DNA from: Alicyclobacillus pomorum DSM 14955
GTDB lineage: Bacteria; Bacillota; Bacilli; Alicyclobacillales; Alicyclobacillaceae
DNA: 64,000 bases
Assembly: GCF_000472905.1 (NCBI RefSeq)
Contig: NZ_AXAR01000005.1
Location: forward strand, 45,241-109,240
Reading direction: 5' to 3'
A program made the translations under genes and the position numbers. Of the stretch, positions 7,471 through 16,895 are shown in pieces. The notes under the pieces were generated by a model. It ran no database searches and was not told where the DNA came from. It saw only the letters and a list, made by a program, of their open reading frames with translations. Position 1 is the stretch's first letter; every line of letters begins with the position of its first letter.

Positions 7471-9129
7471 TCACACGGCTTCGACTGCCTCAGCCAACCG
7501 CTGCTCAAACGCTGCCTTGTACTGTGACAGAGTCTCGTCATCCCAGCCGAATAACGTTCCCATGTAAGCGACAACAGGGTCTTTCCACTGTCTTGCCCAC
7601 TGAATATTGAAATACGTGCTGCTCGTCCGGCGCGTGAAATAGTCTTCTGGTGTATATGCCATTTCGTGTTCGATGGCGTAGATGAGCGTCGCAAACACTT
7701 CCACTGACAGACCGTGTGCTTGTGCTTCCGCCCCTCGCTCCTGGACAATCTGATACACCGTTTCCACATTCGATCCATACCGATGTACTAGCTTCCTCGC
7801 CACCTTCTCCTCCAAGCCGAGTGACACACCTTCTTGGACTTTGGCATCGACGTAGGCTGGAAACCCTGCACTGCCACCCACGTGGCCGCCGGAAATGATC
7901 ACCTTGTCGGTGGTACATTGGGGGAACTGTCGATTTGTCTCCGCCGTCAATTCCGCCGCGACGAGGTTCACCACTTTCTCCGCCATCTTGCGGTATCCGG
8001 TCAGTTTCCCGCCAGCAATCGTAAACAGTCCGCTCTCGGAGCGGAAGATCTCGTCTTTGCGGGATATTTCCGATGGGTCCTTGCCCTCCTCGTGAATGAG
8101 CGGACGTACACCAGCCCAGCTGGATTCCACATCGGCCGCAGTCAGGTGCACACTCGGAAACATGAAGTTGACCGCGTGGATCAGATAATCCAGATCCGCT
8201 TTGGTCATTCTCGGGTGTGCCAAGTCATCTGTGTAATCGGTGTCCGTCGTCCCGACGTAGACTTTTCCGTCCCTTGGGATGGCAAACACCATGCGACCAT
8301 CTGGAACGTCAAAGTACACAGCGTTCTGCAAAGGGAAGCGCTGACCGTCAATGACGATATGCACGCCCTTGGTCAGGTGCAGCGTCTTGCCCGTCTTCGA
8401 GTGGTCCATTTCACGTAGTGAATCACCCCACGGCCCAGTGGCGTTCACAACTTTGCGGGCATATAGTTCATGCGTGTGGCCACTCACCAAGTCCTGAACT
8501 TTGACGCCCACCAGTTTCTTTCCGTCGTAGATCAAGTCGACCGCTTTCGTGTAATTGATGGCCAATCCACCACGGGATACCGCTTCTTTGATGATTTCAA
8601 GCGTCAGTCGGGCGTCATCCGTACGGTACTCGACGTAGTACCCGGCTCCTTTGAGTCCCTCTCTGCGCAACAGAGGTTCCTTGGCTAGCGTTTCTTGGAC
8701 ATTTAGCATTTTCCGACGCTCATGTTTTCGAACGCCGGCTAGAAAGTCGTACAGGCGAATGCCGACCGAAGTAGCCAGACGCCCATAGGTGCCGCCTTGA
8801 ATGATGGGCAGCAGCATCCATTCAGGCTTGGTCACGTGGGGGCCATTCTCGTAGACGATGGCCCGTTCCTTGCCGACCTCGGCAACGAGTCCGACTTCAA
8901 ACTGCTTCAAGTAGCGAAGGCCGCCGTGAACCAGTTTTGTGGATCGACTCGAAGTGCCCGCAGCGAAATCTTGCATTTCCACTAGGGCTGCGTTCATACC
9001 GCGCACAGTTGCATCTAAAAGAATGCCTGCGCCTGTCACGCCGCCGCCAATGATCAGCACGTCGAGTAGGTTGGAACACATTCTATCCAACACTTGTGTT
9101 CTCGCGTGGCTGGAGAACAAATTTGTCAT
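7471..9129 (-). CDS. glpD: aerobic glycerol-3-phosphate dehydrogenase
   Basis: This is a 552-residue membrane-associated FAD enzyme oxidising sn-glycerol-3-phosphate to dihydroxyacetone phosphate and passing electrons to menaquinone. The N-terminal FAD loop is DVLIIGGGVTGAGILLDA, and the DAO signature region includes STKLVHGGLRYLKQFE. The later IPRDGKVYVGTTDTDY and the C-terminal cap domain are typical of GlpD, and the length matches the family. ATG 9129 follows GAAGGAG at 8 bp; an in-frame GTG three codons earlier lacks a site. The gene is its own unit, with a sigma-A promoter at 9406-9434 and a GlpP-type leader terminator at 9266-9315. Confidence 0.96.
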   Translation of the reverse strand: MTNLFSSHARTQVLDRMCSNLLDVLIIGGGVTGAGILLDATVRGMNAALVEMQDFAAGTSSRSTKLVHGGLRYLKQFEVGLVAEVGKERAIVYENGPHVTKPEWMLLPIIQGGTYGRLATSVGIRLYDFLAGVRKHERRKMLNVQETLAKEPLLRREGLKGAGYYVEYRTDDARLTLEIIKEAVSRGGLAINYTKAVDLIYDGKKLVGVKVQDLVSGHTHELYARKVVNATGPWGDSLREMDHSKTGKTLHLTKGVHIVIDGQRFPLQNAVYFDVPDGRMVFAIPRDGKVYVGTTDTDYTDDLAHPRMTKADLDYLIHAVNFMFPSVHLTAADVESSWAGVRPLIHEEGKDPSEISRKDEIFRSESGLFTIAGGKLTGYRKMAEKVVNLVAAELTAETNRQFPQCTTDKVIISGGHVGGSAGFPAYVDAKVQEGVSLGLEEKVARKLVHRYGSNVETVYQIVQERGAEAQAHGLSVEVFATLIYAIEHEMAYTPEDYFTRRTSSTYFNIQWARQWKDPVVAYMGTLFGWDDETLSQYKAAFEQRLAEAVEAV

Positions 9130-9265
9130 GAAGACCACTCCTTCAATGCATCAGGTATATCTTTTCAACGCGAGTGCTTTGCAAAACGACGGGTGTGTTT
9201 CTGCAATGCCGGACACACGTTATGAAACCGCTGTTGGCCGGGATGATGCAAATTGCTGGACATTG

Positions 9266-9315
9266 CAAAAAAGACCACATGGCCCTATGCAATTCTGCAT
9301 AAAGCTTGTGGTCTT
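9266..9315 (-). promoter_or_regulatory. GlpP-type leader terminator/antiterminator of glpD
   Basis: On the minus strand AAGACCACA opens and TGTGGTCTTTTTT closes a hairpin with an inner perfect stem TATGCA/TGCATA. It sits between the glpD promoter and start codon, about 140 nt upstream of the gene. Its outer stem matches the glpF and dhaK leaders, supporting control by GlpP antitermination, as is established for glpD in B. subtilis. Confidence 0.8.
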
Positions 9316-9405
9316 CTCCTTGGCTCAACCCACGTATTAACTTGTATTGAATGGCGGCCGACAATCGGCGTCACGTACATCGTCGTGATGATGATTTGTA
9401 CCTCC

Positions 9406-9434
9406 ATTATATAACTGATGAGGATGGTTGTCAT
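9406..9434 (-). promoter_or_regulatory. sigma-A promoter of glpD
   Basis: On the minus strand ATGACA, 17 bp, TATAAT. This places the transcript start near 9399 and gives a leader of about 270 nt that contains the antiterminator. Confidence 0.65.
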
Positions 9435-9452
9435 GCGCTATTGGCAAATCGC

Positions 9453-10946
<1,494 letters not shown>

Positions 10947-11023
10947 TCATCCCTCCGACACACGGTAAAACTACGTACTTGCGCTGAAACATAGAACAAG
11001 TTGAGCCATTTTTTTCACATGTT

Positions 11024-11737
11024 TCAGTGAAATAGTCCGATAAACGCCCATGCTGCAAGGACGGCGCCTACTACCGGCCCGACAACAGGAATCCAAGCGT
11101 AGCCCCAATCCGAACTTCCCTTTCCTGGTATCGGTAGAATCGCATGAGCGATACGCGGCCCTAGGTCACGTGCGGGGTTAATGGCGTATCCGGTTGTGCC
11201 TCCGAGTGACATACCGATGGAAACAATCAGCCATCCAACCACGAACGTCTGAAGTCCGGGGCCAAATTCTACACCTTTTGCACCAAAGGCCAGCAGTGCC
11301 AGAACGAGTACAAAGGTCCCGACCACCTCGCTGATGAGGTTCGAAAAAGGGCTACGGATGGCTGGTCCAGTACAGAAAACCGCGAGTTTTGCTGCAGCGT
11401 CATCCGTTTCCTTCCAATGCGGAAAGTAGTGAATGAAGACGACGACCGCACCGAGAAACGCACCAATCATTTGCGCAACAATCATCGGAAAAACCTGTGA
11501 CCAGGCAAGTTTACCGGCAACGGCAAAGCCAATGGTCAACGCTGGATTGAGGTAAGCACCACTATAGTGTCCGACCATGTAGGCTGCAACCATCACTGCG
11601 AGGCCCCAGCCAATCGAAATGACAACCCAGCCAGCGTTTTCAGCCTTAGATTTTTTCAACACCACTCCAGCGACGACACCGTCTCCGAGTAAGATCAGGA
11701 TAAACGTTCCAATGGCCTCCGCCAGAAAATTTGACAT
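11024..11737 (-). CDS. glpF: glycerol uptake facilitator (aquaglyceroporin)
   Basis: This is a 237-residue MIP-family channel with six membrane helices. Both half-helix motifs are present: LNPALTIGFA near residue 65 and INPARDLGPR near residue 190. The Asp after NPAR is typical of glycerol-conducting rather than water-only channels. ATG 11737 follows GCAGGAGG; an earlier in-frame ATG has no site. It is first in the glpFK transcription unit and brings glycerol across the membrane for GlpK to trap. A cre-like sequence (11780-11793) lies between leader and start. Confidence 0.95.
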   Translation of the reverse strand: MSNFLAEAIGTFILILLGDGVVAGVVLKKSKAENAGWVVISIGWGLAVMVAAYMVGHYSGAYLNPALTIGFAVAGKLAWSQVFPMIVAQMIGAFLGAVVVFIHYFPHWKETDDAAAKLAVFCTGPAIRSPFSNLISEVVGTFVLVLALLAFGAKGVEFGPGLQTFVVGWLIVSIGMSLGGTTGYAINPARDLGPRIAHAILPIPGKGSSDWGYAWIPVVGPVVGAVLAAWAFIGLFH

Positions 11738-11779
11738 GTTCGTTTCCTCCTGCATCCCAATTGCTAGTTGGATTGTCGT

Positions 11780-11793
11780 TGCAAGCGCTTAAG
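11780..11793 (-). promoter_or_regulatory. cre-like site just upstream of glpF
   Basis: TGCAAGCGCTTAAG has the core AAGCGCTT of CcpA operators but misses the conserved CA end. It lies between the leader terminator and the glpF ribosome site, where a bound protein would act as a roadblock. Confidence 0.3.
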
Positions 11794-11840
11794 TTCGATG
11801 CCCGATATGAGCGGTTTCGTTCCTTCACCCCCCCTTCACG

Positions 11841-11890
11841 ACAAAAAACCACAAGACCTAGACCAAACGGTCAAGGCAACTTGTGGTTCT
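11841..11890 (-). promoter_or_regulatory. GlpP-type leader terminator/antiterminator of glpFK
   Basis: On the minus strand AGAACCACAAG pairs with CTTGTGGTTTTTT, enclosing a second stem CCTTGACC/GGTCTAGG with a 4-nt loop. It is a strong intrinsic terminator inside the 5' leader. GlpP bound to glycerol-3-phosphate is known to prevent termination at such sites in Bacillus. Confidence 0.85.
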
Positions 11891-11928
11891 CCCAATCTCA
11901 CATAAATATGAACTTGAATATTATGATA

Positions 11929-11942
11929 AGAAAGCGGATTCA
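11929..11942 (-). promoter_or_regulatory. cre-like site at the glpF transcript start
   Basis: On the minus strand TGAATCCGCTTTCT matches the CcpA consensus at 12 of 14 positions. It lies about +11 to +24 relative to the predicted start, a repressing position. Confidence 0.45.
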
Positions 11943-11959
11943 AACCGCTGCTGGTTGTC

Positions 11960-11988
11960 AGTATAGTTTGCGGACGATGCCGTGTCAA
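11960..11988 (-). promoter_or_regulatory. sigma-A promoter of glpFK
   Basis: On the minus strand a perfect -35 TTGACA, a 17-bp spacer and -10 TATACT. It is the best promoter match in the window. Confidence 0.85.
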
Positions 11989-12053
11989 CAGGTTCATTGT
12001 GATTCGAGCTAAGTAATCTACGGCCGGAACAACCTATGCGCAGCGGAGTGCTA

Positions 12054-12626
12054 TCACGTTTTTAGGCCTTTTCGAGCGTAATGATTCCAAATTTGTCTCG
12101 ACGAAGTTGTAACGCCGCTAGCACCGCTTTGCAGGACGCGGTTGACGTCCTCCACACTACGAATAAAACCACCAGCCAGGACTGGCCGTCTAGCTCTATC
12201 AGAAATTTCCCGTATGACTTCTGGCATTACACCGGGAAGGACCTCGATGTAATCGGGGTCAGATGCGTTGATAATTCGATAACTGGTTTCCAATGAATGT
12301 GAATCAAGAAGGAAAACACGCTGAATACTAATCAGTCCGTGTTTCTTTGCTGTCAATACGACATTAGAGTGCGTAGAAATCAACCCGGCTGGTTTAATCA
12401 CCTGGCAGAGAAACTGTGCACCCGCCTCGTCATTTCGCAATCCCTGCACCAGGTCCGCATGTAACAAGAGTTTTTTCCCGTGATCCCGTGCCATTCTGCG
12501 AAGATACACCAGTTGCGCGATGTATACGTCCAACAACACGACGAATTCAAAATCGGTCTTCATGAGAAATTCAAAGTCTTTCACTGATCTCGCAGCGGGG
12601 ATGACGGTTTGGTCGTGCATACGCAT
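12054..12626 (-). CDS. glpP: glycerol-3-phosphate-responsive transcription antiterminator
   Basis: This is a 190-residue GlpP-family RNA-binding regulator. It has a TIM-barrel-like layout including LKTDFEFVVLLDVYIAQL, LLHADLVQGLRNDEAG and the phosphate-binding end PVLAGGFIRSVEDVNRVLQSGA. With glycerol-3-phosphate it binds leader RNA and blocks intrinsic termination. ATG 12626 follows GGAGGT; GTG 12641 overlaps that ribosome site. It lies upstream of glpF on the same strand but is separated from it by the glpF promoter. Three candidate target leaders are in this window (glpFK, glpD, dhaK). Confidence 0.93.
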   Translation of the reverse strand: MRMHDQTVIPAARSVKDFEFLMKTDFEFVVLLDVYIAQLVYLRRMARDHGKKLLLHADLVQGLRNDEAGAQFLCQVIKPAGLISTHSNVVLTAKKHGLISIQRVFLLDSHSLETSYRIINASDPDYIEVLPGVMPEVIREISDRARRPVLAGGFIRSVEDVNRVLQSGASGVTTSSRQIWNHYARKGLKT

Positions 12627-12847
12627 ATTGACTACCTCCACACCTACGATGCTTGCCTACGCACTGACAAGGGTTCACGGTGTCAGTGGTAGAAGAGCTT
12701 ATTTCGACATAACGAGTACCCGCACGCGTTTTGTGCCCTTAGTGATGAAAGAAACGGGAATTGTATTCCGAAAGACTACAATATAAAGAATACTTTCTAT
12801 TATCTCTACACAACCGTCACAATGCAAGCATAGTCTTTCAGGTCTGC

Positions 12848-12867
12848 ATCATGGGACGCCCCATGAT
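12848..12867. promoter_or_regulatory. 20-bp inverted repeat upstream of the dhaK promoter
   Basis: ATCATGGG-ACGC-CCCATGAT is a perfect 8-4-8 palindrome, 23 bp before the -35 box of dhaK and about 220 bp upstream of glpP. The lack of a U-run argues for a protein operator over a terminator. Confidence 0.35.
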
Positions 12868-12889
12868 TTGATACTGATACTCTTGAAGT

Positions 12890-12919
12890 TTGTGAAAATC
12901 CAGTGTACTTTACTATATA
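12890..12919 (+). promoter_or_regulatory. candidate sigma-A promoter of dhaKLM
   Basis: TTGTGA, 18 bp, TATATA (with TATAAT two bases further at 12916). It gives a leader of about 200 nt holding the terminator and the cre site. Confidence 0.5.
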
Positions 12920-12964
12920 ATCAGGCAGATGAGACAAACAAGTTCATGCTTGGTGGAGACGTAG

Positions 12965-13010
12965 AGAACCACAGATTGCCCTGTCATCCGTACAGGGTCT
13001 GTGGTTTTTC
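12965..13010 (+). promoter_or_regulatory. GlpP-type leader terminator/antiterminator of dhaKLM
   Basis: AGAACCACAGA pairs with TCTGTGGTTTTT around an inner stem CCCTGT/ACAGGG. Sequence and layout match the glpFK and glpD leaders. It lies after the dhaK promoter and 115 bp before the gene, so readthrough would be needed for expression. Confidence 0.8.
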
Positions 13011-13023
13011 TGTTCTGCACGCG

Positions 13024-13037
13024 TGAAATCGGTTACA
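13024..13037 (+). promoter_or_regulatory. CcpA cre site before dhaK
   Basis: TGAAATCGGTTACA fits the degenerate cre consensus TGWAANCGNTNWCA at every position. It lies downstream of the leader terminator and about 90 bp before dhaK, where CcpA would block elongating polymerase. Confidence 0.65.
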
Positions 13038-13124
13038 CGCAGTCTGAACATGCATCTTTGCATAAGCAGATGAGACCAGCCCGTGTCTCACTGATCCGCC
13101 GAGACCTACATGGAGGTGTTCGCT

Positions 13125-14105
13125 GTGAAGAAAATCCTGAACGACGTAAGTCAGTATGTTGACGACATGCTGGAGGGGCTGGTGACCGCACACCCGCACC
13201 TGAAGCGGATTCCAGGTACCCAAGTCATTGTTCGCACAGAAAAAGGGGATAAGGTCGCGTTGGTGAGTGGGGGAGGGAGCGGGCATGAACCGGCTCACGC
13301 GGGATTTGTCGGACAAGGAATGTTGGACGGCGCCGTAGCTGGTGAAGTGTTCACGTCACCTACTCCAGATCAAGTGTTGGAAGCCATCAGGGCCGTCGAC
13401 AGTGGCAAGGGTGTACTCTTGGTCATTAAAAACTACACTGGAGATGTCATGAACTTTGAGATGGCGGCCGAACTTGCGCGTGCCGAAGGCATCGAGGTCG
13501 AGCAAGTCATTGTCAACGACGACGTCGCCGTCGAGGGAAGCACCTACACGGTCGGTCGAAGAGGCATTGCGGGAACCGTCTTTGTGCACAAGATTGCAGG
13601 TGCTGCTGCGGAATCTGGCCAGAGTCTCCAAGAAGTAAAGCGAATTGCACAAAAAGTCATTGACAACGTGCACTCCATGGGTATGGCACTGCTGCCTTGC
13701 ACCGTGCCTGCGAGCGGCCAACCGAGTTTCGACATTGGGGAACACGAAATGGAAATTGGTTTGGGCATTCACGGCGAACCAGGCACTGAGAGAATCCCGT
13801 TAACGGATGCGGACAGCATCGTCTCTATGCTTCTCGACCGAATTTTTGCTCACACAACGGCTGTCCCAGGGGACAGTGTGGCTGTGCTCGTCAATGGGCT
13901 CGGCGCGACACCGCTGAGTGAACTTTACATTGCAAATCGCAGTGTCTCGCGCATTTTGGCTGAAAAAGGGTACAAGGTCCTTAGAACCTTGATTGGAGAA
14001 TACATGACCTCGCTTGAAATGGCTGGGTTCTCCATTTCGATACTGAAACTGGACGACGAATTGACTGCCCTGCTGGATGCGCCCACAACCGCTCCAGCGT
14101 GGTGA
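13125..14105 (+). CDS. dhaK: PEP-dependent dihydroxyacetone kinase, substrate subunit DhaK
   Basis: This is a 326-residue subunit that binds dihydroxyacetone covalently through a His hemiaminal. His216 in LGIHGEPGTER is that residue. The glycine-rich LVSGGGSGHEPAHAGFVG near residue 45 completes the site. GTG 13125 follows GGAGGTG and gives the usual VKKILND start; ATG 13110 overlaps the ribosome site. dhaL starts 22 bp after the stop. Dihydroxyacetone phosphate enters glycolysis, the same product as GlpD. The leader suggests induction by GlpP and repression by CcpA. Confidence 0.95.
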   Translation: MKKILNDVSQYVDDMLEGLVTAHPHLKRIPGTQVIVRTEKGDKVALVSGGGSGHEPAHAGFVGQGMLDGAVAGEVFTSPTPDQVLEAIRAVDSGKGVLLVIKNYTGDVMNFEMAAELARAEGIEVEQVIVNDDVAVEGSTYTVGRRGIAGTVFVHKIAGAAAESGQSLQEVKRIAQKVIDNVHSMGMALLPCTVPASGQPSFDIGEHEMEIGLGIHGEPGTERIPLTDADSIVSMLLDRIFAHTTAVPGDSVAVLVNGLGATPLSELYIANRSVSRILAEKGYKVLRTLIGEYMTSLEMAGFSISILKLDDELTALLDAPTTAPAW

Positions 14106-14126
14106 CAGTGGAAAGGTGGAATTTCC

Positions 14127-14786
14127 GTGAACCATCTATCGACAGACACGTTCGTCTCGTTCGTCGAAGCCTATGCGAACCGCTTGGTGGAGATGAGAGA
14201 TGTTTTGAACAACCTGGATAACCGTATTGGAGATGGGGACCACGGCACCAACATGGCGCGAGGATTTTCCGCAGCTGTAGACAAATTGAAGTCCACCCCG
14301 CCGCCCGACGTCGCTGTCGGATGTCAGCTCGTGGCCATGACGTTGCTGGGGAGCGTCGGCGGGGCCTCCGGTCCCTTGTACAGCACGGTTTTCATGAAGC
14401 TCATGGCCGAATGGAAAGGGCTCACAGAGGTCAACAGGGTCCAGTTGCAACAGGGGTTGCAGGCGGCGCTTGACGGACTCATCGCGCGCGGCAAGGCCAG
14501 TGTTGGGGATAAGACCATGGTCGATCTATGGACGCCTGTCGTGCGACGTCTCGCTGAAACCGAGTCCGTGTGGGACGGGGCGGACCTCATGGCTGTCGTC
14601 AAGGAAGCAGTCCTTGGAACAAAAGACATGATTGCAAAAAAGGGGCGCGCTGCTTACCTTGGCGCTCGTAGTCAAGGCACGTGTGATCCCGGAAGCCTTT
14701 CCAGTGCTTTGTTCTTTGAAGAACTGTTTGCAGCAGTCTTGCCGAAGGGAGCCGAGCGAATACAGTGGCACACGTTAGCATTGTAG
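14127..14786 (+). CDS. dhaL: dihydroxyacetone kinase, ADP-binding subunit DhaL
   Basis: This is a 219-residue all-helical subunit holding a permanently bound ADP that shuttles phosphate from DhaM to DhaK-bound dihydroxyacetone. The Mg-ADP signature IGDGDHGTNMARG is near residue 35, with a later SVGGASGPLYSTVFM. GTG 14127 follows AAAGGTGGA. The 3' end overlaps dhaM by 22 bp, so translation is likely coupled. Length is typical. Confidence 0.95.
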   Translation: MNHLSTDTFVSFVEAYANRLVEMRDVLNNLDNRIGDGDHGTNMARGFSAAVDKLKSTPPPDVAVGCQLVAMTLLGSVGGASGPLYSTVFMKLMAEWKGLTEVNRVQLQQGLQAALDGLIARGKASVGDKTMVDLWTPVVRRLAETESVWDGADLMAVVKEAVLGTKDMIAKKGRAAYLGARSQGTCDPGSLSSALFFEELFAAVLPKGAERIQWHTLAL

Positions 14787-15169
14787 TTGTCTCGCATAGC
14801 GCAAAGCTGGGGCAAGGCCTCATTGAGTTGCTAAAGCAGTTGGCTGGCGGTTCTTCCATACATATTGTCAGCGCCTCGGGCTTGGGAGATGAGCTCGGTA
14901 CGGATGCGACGCTTGTGCTGCGAACCTTGGAAGACTGTCCCGCAGATAGTGACATTGTCGTCTTGTTTGACCTTGGAAGTGCCCTGTTGAGCTGCGAAAT
15001 GGCAGTTGAGATGCTTCCGGAAGGATGCCGTCAGCGCGTGCACATTGTGGATGCACCGCTGGTTGAAGGCGCTATTGCGGCTGCGGTCGAGGCCAGTATC
15101 GGAGGTACTGTTGACCAAGTCATTCGCCGAGCCGTGGAAGCGAAACAACTGGCCAAGGTGAATCACTGA
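14765..15169 (+). CDS. dhaM: phosphocarrier subunit DhaM (EIIA-Man domain only)
   Basis: This is a 134-residue EIIA-mannose-type domain beginning VAHVSIVVVSHSAKLGQG. His11 is the phosphorylation site accepting phosphate from HPr. LFDLGSALLSCEMAVEML matches the DhaM helix that contacts DhaL. The HPr and EI-like domains of the E. coli protein are absent, which is the common Firmicute form. It makes the kinase PEP-dependent and shows that a PTS phosphorelay (HPr/EI) must exist elsewhere. It starts at GTG 14765 inside dhaL. Confidence 0.93.
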   Translation: MAHVSIVVVSHSAKLGQGLIELLKQLAGGSSIHIVSASGLGDELGTDATLVLRTLEDCPADSDIVVLFDLGSALLSCEMAVEMLPEGCRQRVHIVDAPLVEGAIAAAVEASIGGTVDQVIRRAVEAKQLAKVNH

Positions 15170-15196
15170 GGTGCGTTACGGCGGCAAATGACGAAA

Positions 15197-15221
15197 GACG
15201 GCACCCTCTCTGGGTGCCGTC
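15197..15221 (+). terminator. hairpin after dhaM
   Basis: GACGGCACCC and GGGTGCCGTC form a perfect 10-bp stem with a 5-nt loop 27 bp after the stop. The U-run is missing, so termination may be inefficient. Confidence 0.55.
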
Positions 15222-15290
15222 CGTGTTGATGGCTCAAGCGATTTGCAAATCGCTGGGGTGATGTAAAAGTATATGCCCTACGAGTGTCGG

Positions 15291-16268
15291 TCACCAAGCA
15301 TACGCTTCTGGCGCAGGTTTCCCGGGGCCTGGAAAGATTTCATTGAGTCGCTGCATCACGTCGTCCGTCAGCTTGACTTCGAATACCCGCAAGCTGTCTT
15401 CCAATTGCTTGACCGTGCGCGGCCCGATGATGGGTGCCGTTACCGCTGGGTTGGCCAGTAGCCAAGCCAGAGCAATCGTATCCTGGGGCTCGCCCAATTC
15501 CTGGGCCAACTTCGAAAAGGCCTCCAACTGCGGGCGGTACTTCTCGACTTCACGGTGTGCGCGGGCACTTCGGGCTCCGCCGCCCGTCAGAGCATTTCGA
15601 CCCAACAAACCGCCATACAACGGGCTCCAAGGGATGACGCCGAGCCCGTGCGCCTGGGCGGATGGCAACACTTCCAACTCCGCCTCGCGCCGTAACAGGT
15701 TGTACAGGTGTTGCTCCGATACGAGGCCGAGGAAATGCCGTTCCTTTGCCGCTGCCTGGGCTACTGCGATATGCCATCCAGCAAAGTTGCTAGACCCGAC
15801 ATAGCCGATTTTCCCCTGGTAAACCGCGACCTCGAAGGCCTCCCACAATTCATCCCACGGGGCGTTCCGGTCTACGTGGTGCATTTGGTAGAGCTCAATA
15901 TGGTCCGTCTGCAAGCGCCGCAGTGACCCTTCCAGATGTCTGCGAATTTTGTAGGCTGACAAGCCTTCCCCATTGTTCGGTCCATCCAAAGGATCTTCCA
16001 TGGAATTGTGGACTTTGGTTGCGAGCACGACCTTTTCGCGACGGCCGCCGCCAAGTTTGAACCAGCGACCGATAATTTCTTCCGTCCATCCGCGATGGCC
16101 TTCGCCACCGTACACGTTCGCCGTGTCAAAGAAGTTGATGCCCGCATCGAGTGCCGCATCCATGATGCGATAGGCTTCTTTTTCTTCGGTTTCCGGTCCA
16201 AAGTTCATGGTGCCCAGACACAGTCGGCTCACCTTTAGACCTGTTCTGCCTAAATAGGTAAACTCCAT
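15291..16268 (-). CDS. aldo/keto reductase
   Basis: This is a 325-residue NADPH-dependent (beta/alpha)8-barrel reductase. It begins MEFTYLGRTGLKVSRLCLGT. The catalytic tetrad Asp/Tyr/Lys/His is represented by FFDTANVYGGEG, LATKVH and MHHVDR. The C-terminal nucleotide-binding segment is APIIGPRTVKQLEDSL. ATG 16268 follows GAGAGGTG. It is the last gene of a minus-strand series of redox proteins. The closest named relatives would be the YdbC/YccK-type general stress AKRs. The substrate is not determinable. Confidence 0.9.
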   Translation of the reverse strand: MEFTYLGRTGLKVSRLCLGTMNFGPETEEKEAYRIMDAALDAGINFFDTANVYGGEGHRGWTEEIIGRWFKLGGGRREKVVLATKVHNSMEDPLDGPNNGEGLSAYKIRRHLEGSLRRLQTDHIELYQMHHVDRNAPWDELWEAFEVAVYQGKIGYVGSSNFAGWHIAVAQAAAKERHFLGLVSEQHLYNLLRREAELEVLPSAQAHGLGVIPWSPLYGGLLGRNALTGGGARSARAHREVEKYRPQLEAFSKLAQELGEPQDTIALAWLLANPAVTAPIIGPRTVKQLEDSLRVFEVKLTDDVMQRLNEIFPGPGKPAPEAYAW

Positions 16269-16409
16269 CTGTAACACCTCTCACCGCAGGATGGTATCGC
16301 GCGTTGGGTCAGCGCGCGTCTCTTTTTATTATGTGGAGAATTCGGCGACAGATCAAAGGAACGCCTCGTTGTTCGAAGTGCGGCATGCGCAGCGGTTCTC
16401 TCGAGCCGA

Positions 16410-16847
16410 TTACCGCTTCTCTTCGAACAATCGCAAGTATTCGCCGTATCCTTCTCGCTCCATGTCTTCTTTCGGAATGAAGCGCAGTGCAGCGGAGTTG
16501 ATACAGTAGCGGAGCCCTCCTGCTTCCAGCGGCCCATCGTCGAAGACGTGCCCTAAATGGGAATCCGCTGTTTTGCTTCGCACTTCCGTCCGTACCATGC
16601 CGTGGCTGTAGTCGGGCTTTGCCAGAATGCGCTGCTTGTCAATTGGCTTTGTGAAACTCGGCCAACCGCACCCGGCGTCGTACTTATCCAACGAGCAAAA
16701 GAGGGGCTCTCCGGATACGACGTCGACGTAGATGCCATCCCTGTGATTGTCCCAGTACTCGTTGTGGAACGGGGGCTCCGTCGCGTTGTTCTGCGTGACC
16801 TCGTACTGCAGTGGCGTGAGCTTCTGCTTCAGTTCTTCCTTATCCAA
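16410..16847 (-). CDS. msrB: peptide methionine (R)-S-oxide reductase
   Basis: This is a 145-residue MsrB reducing methionine-R-sulfoxide in proteins with thioredoxin. The catalytic Cys is in [12 protein letters not shown] near residue 117, and the resolving Cys in DAGCGWPSF near residue 60. The two CxxC zinc pairs of the zinc form are absent, so this is the non-zinc type. It stands alone, without msrA next to it. The minus-strand ribosome site AAAGGAG precedes ATG 16847. Confidence 0.95.
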   Translation of the reverse strand: MDKEELKQKLTPLQYEVTQNNATEPPFHNEYWDNHRDGIYVDVVSGEPLFCSLDKYDAGCGWPSFTKPIDKQRILAKPDYSHGMVRTEVRSKTADSHLGHVFDDGPLEAGGLRYCINSAALRFIPKEDMEREGYGEYLRLFEEKR

Positions 16848-16895
16848 CGCGTGGTCTCCTTTCTTATCGCACAGCGGCCATTGGCGATGTGCACT

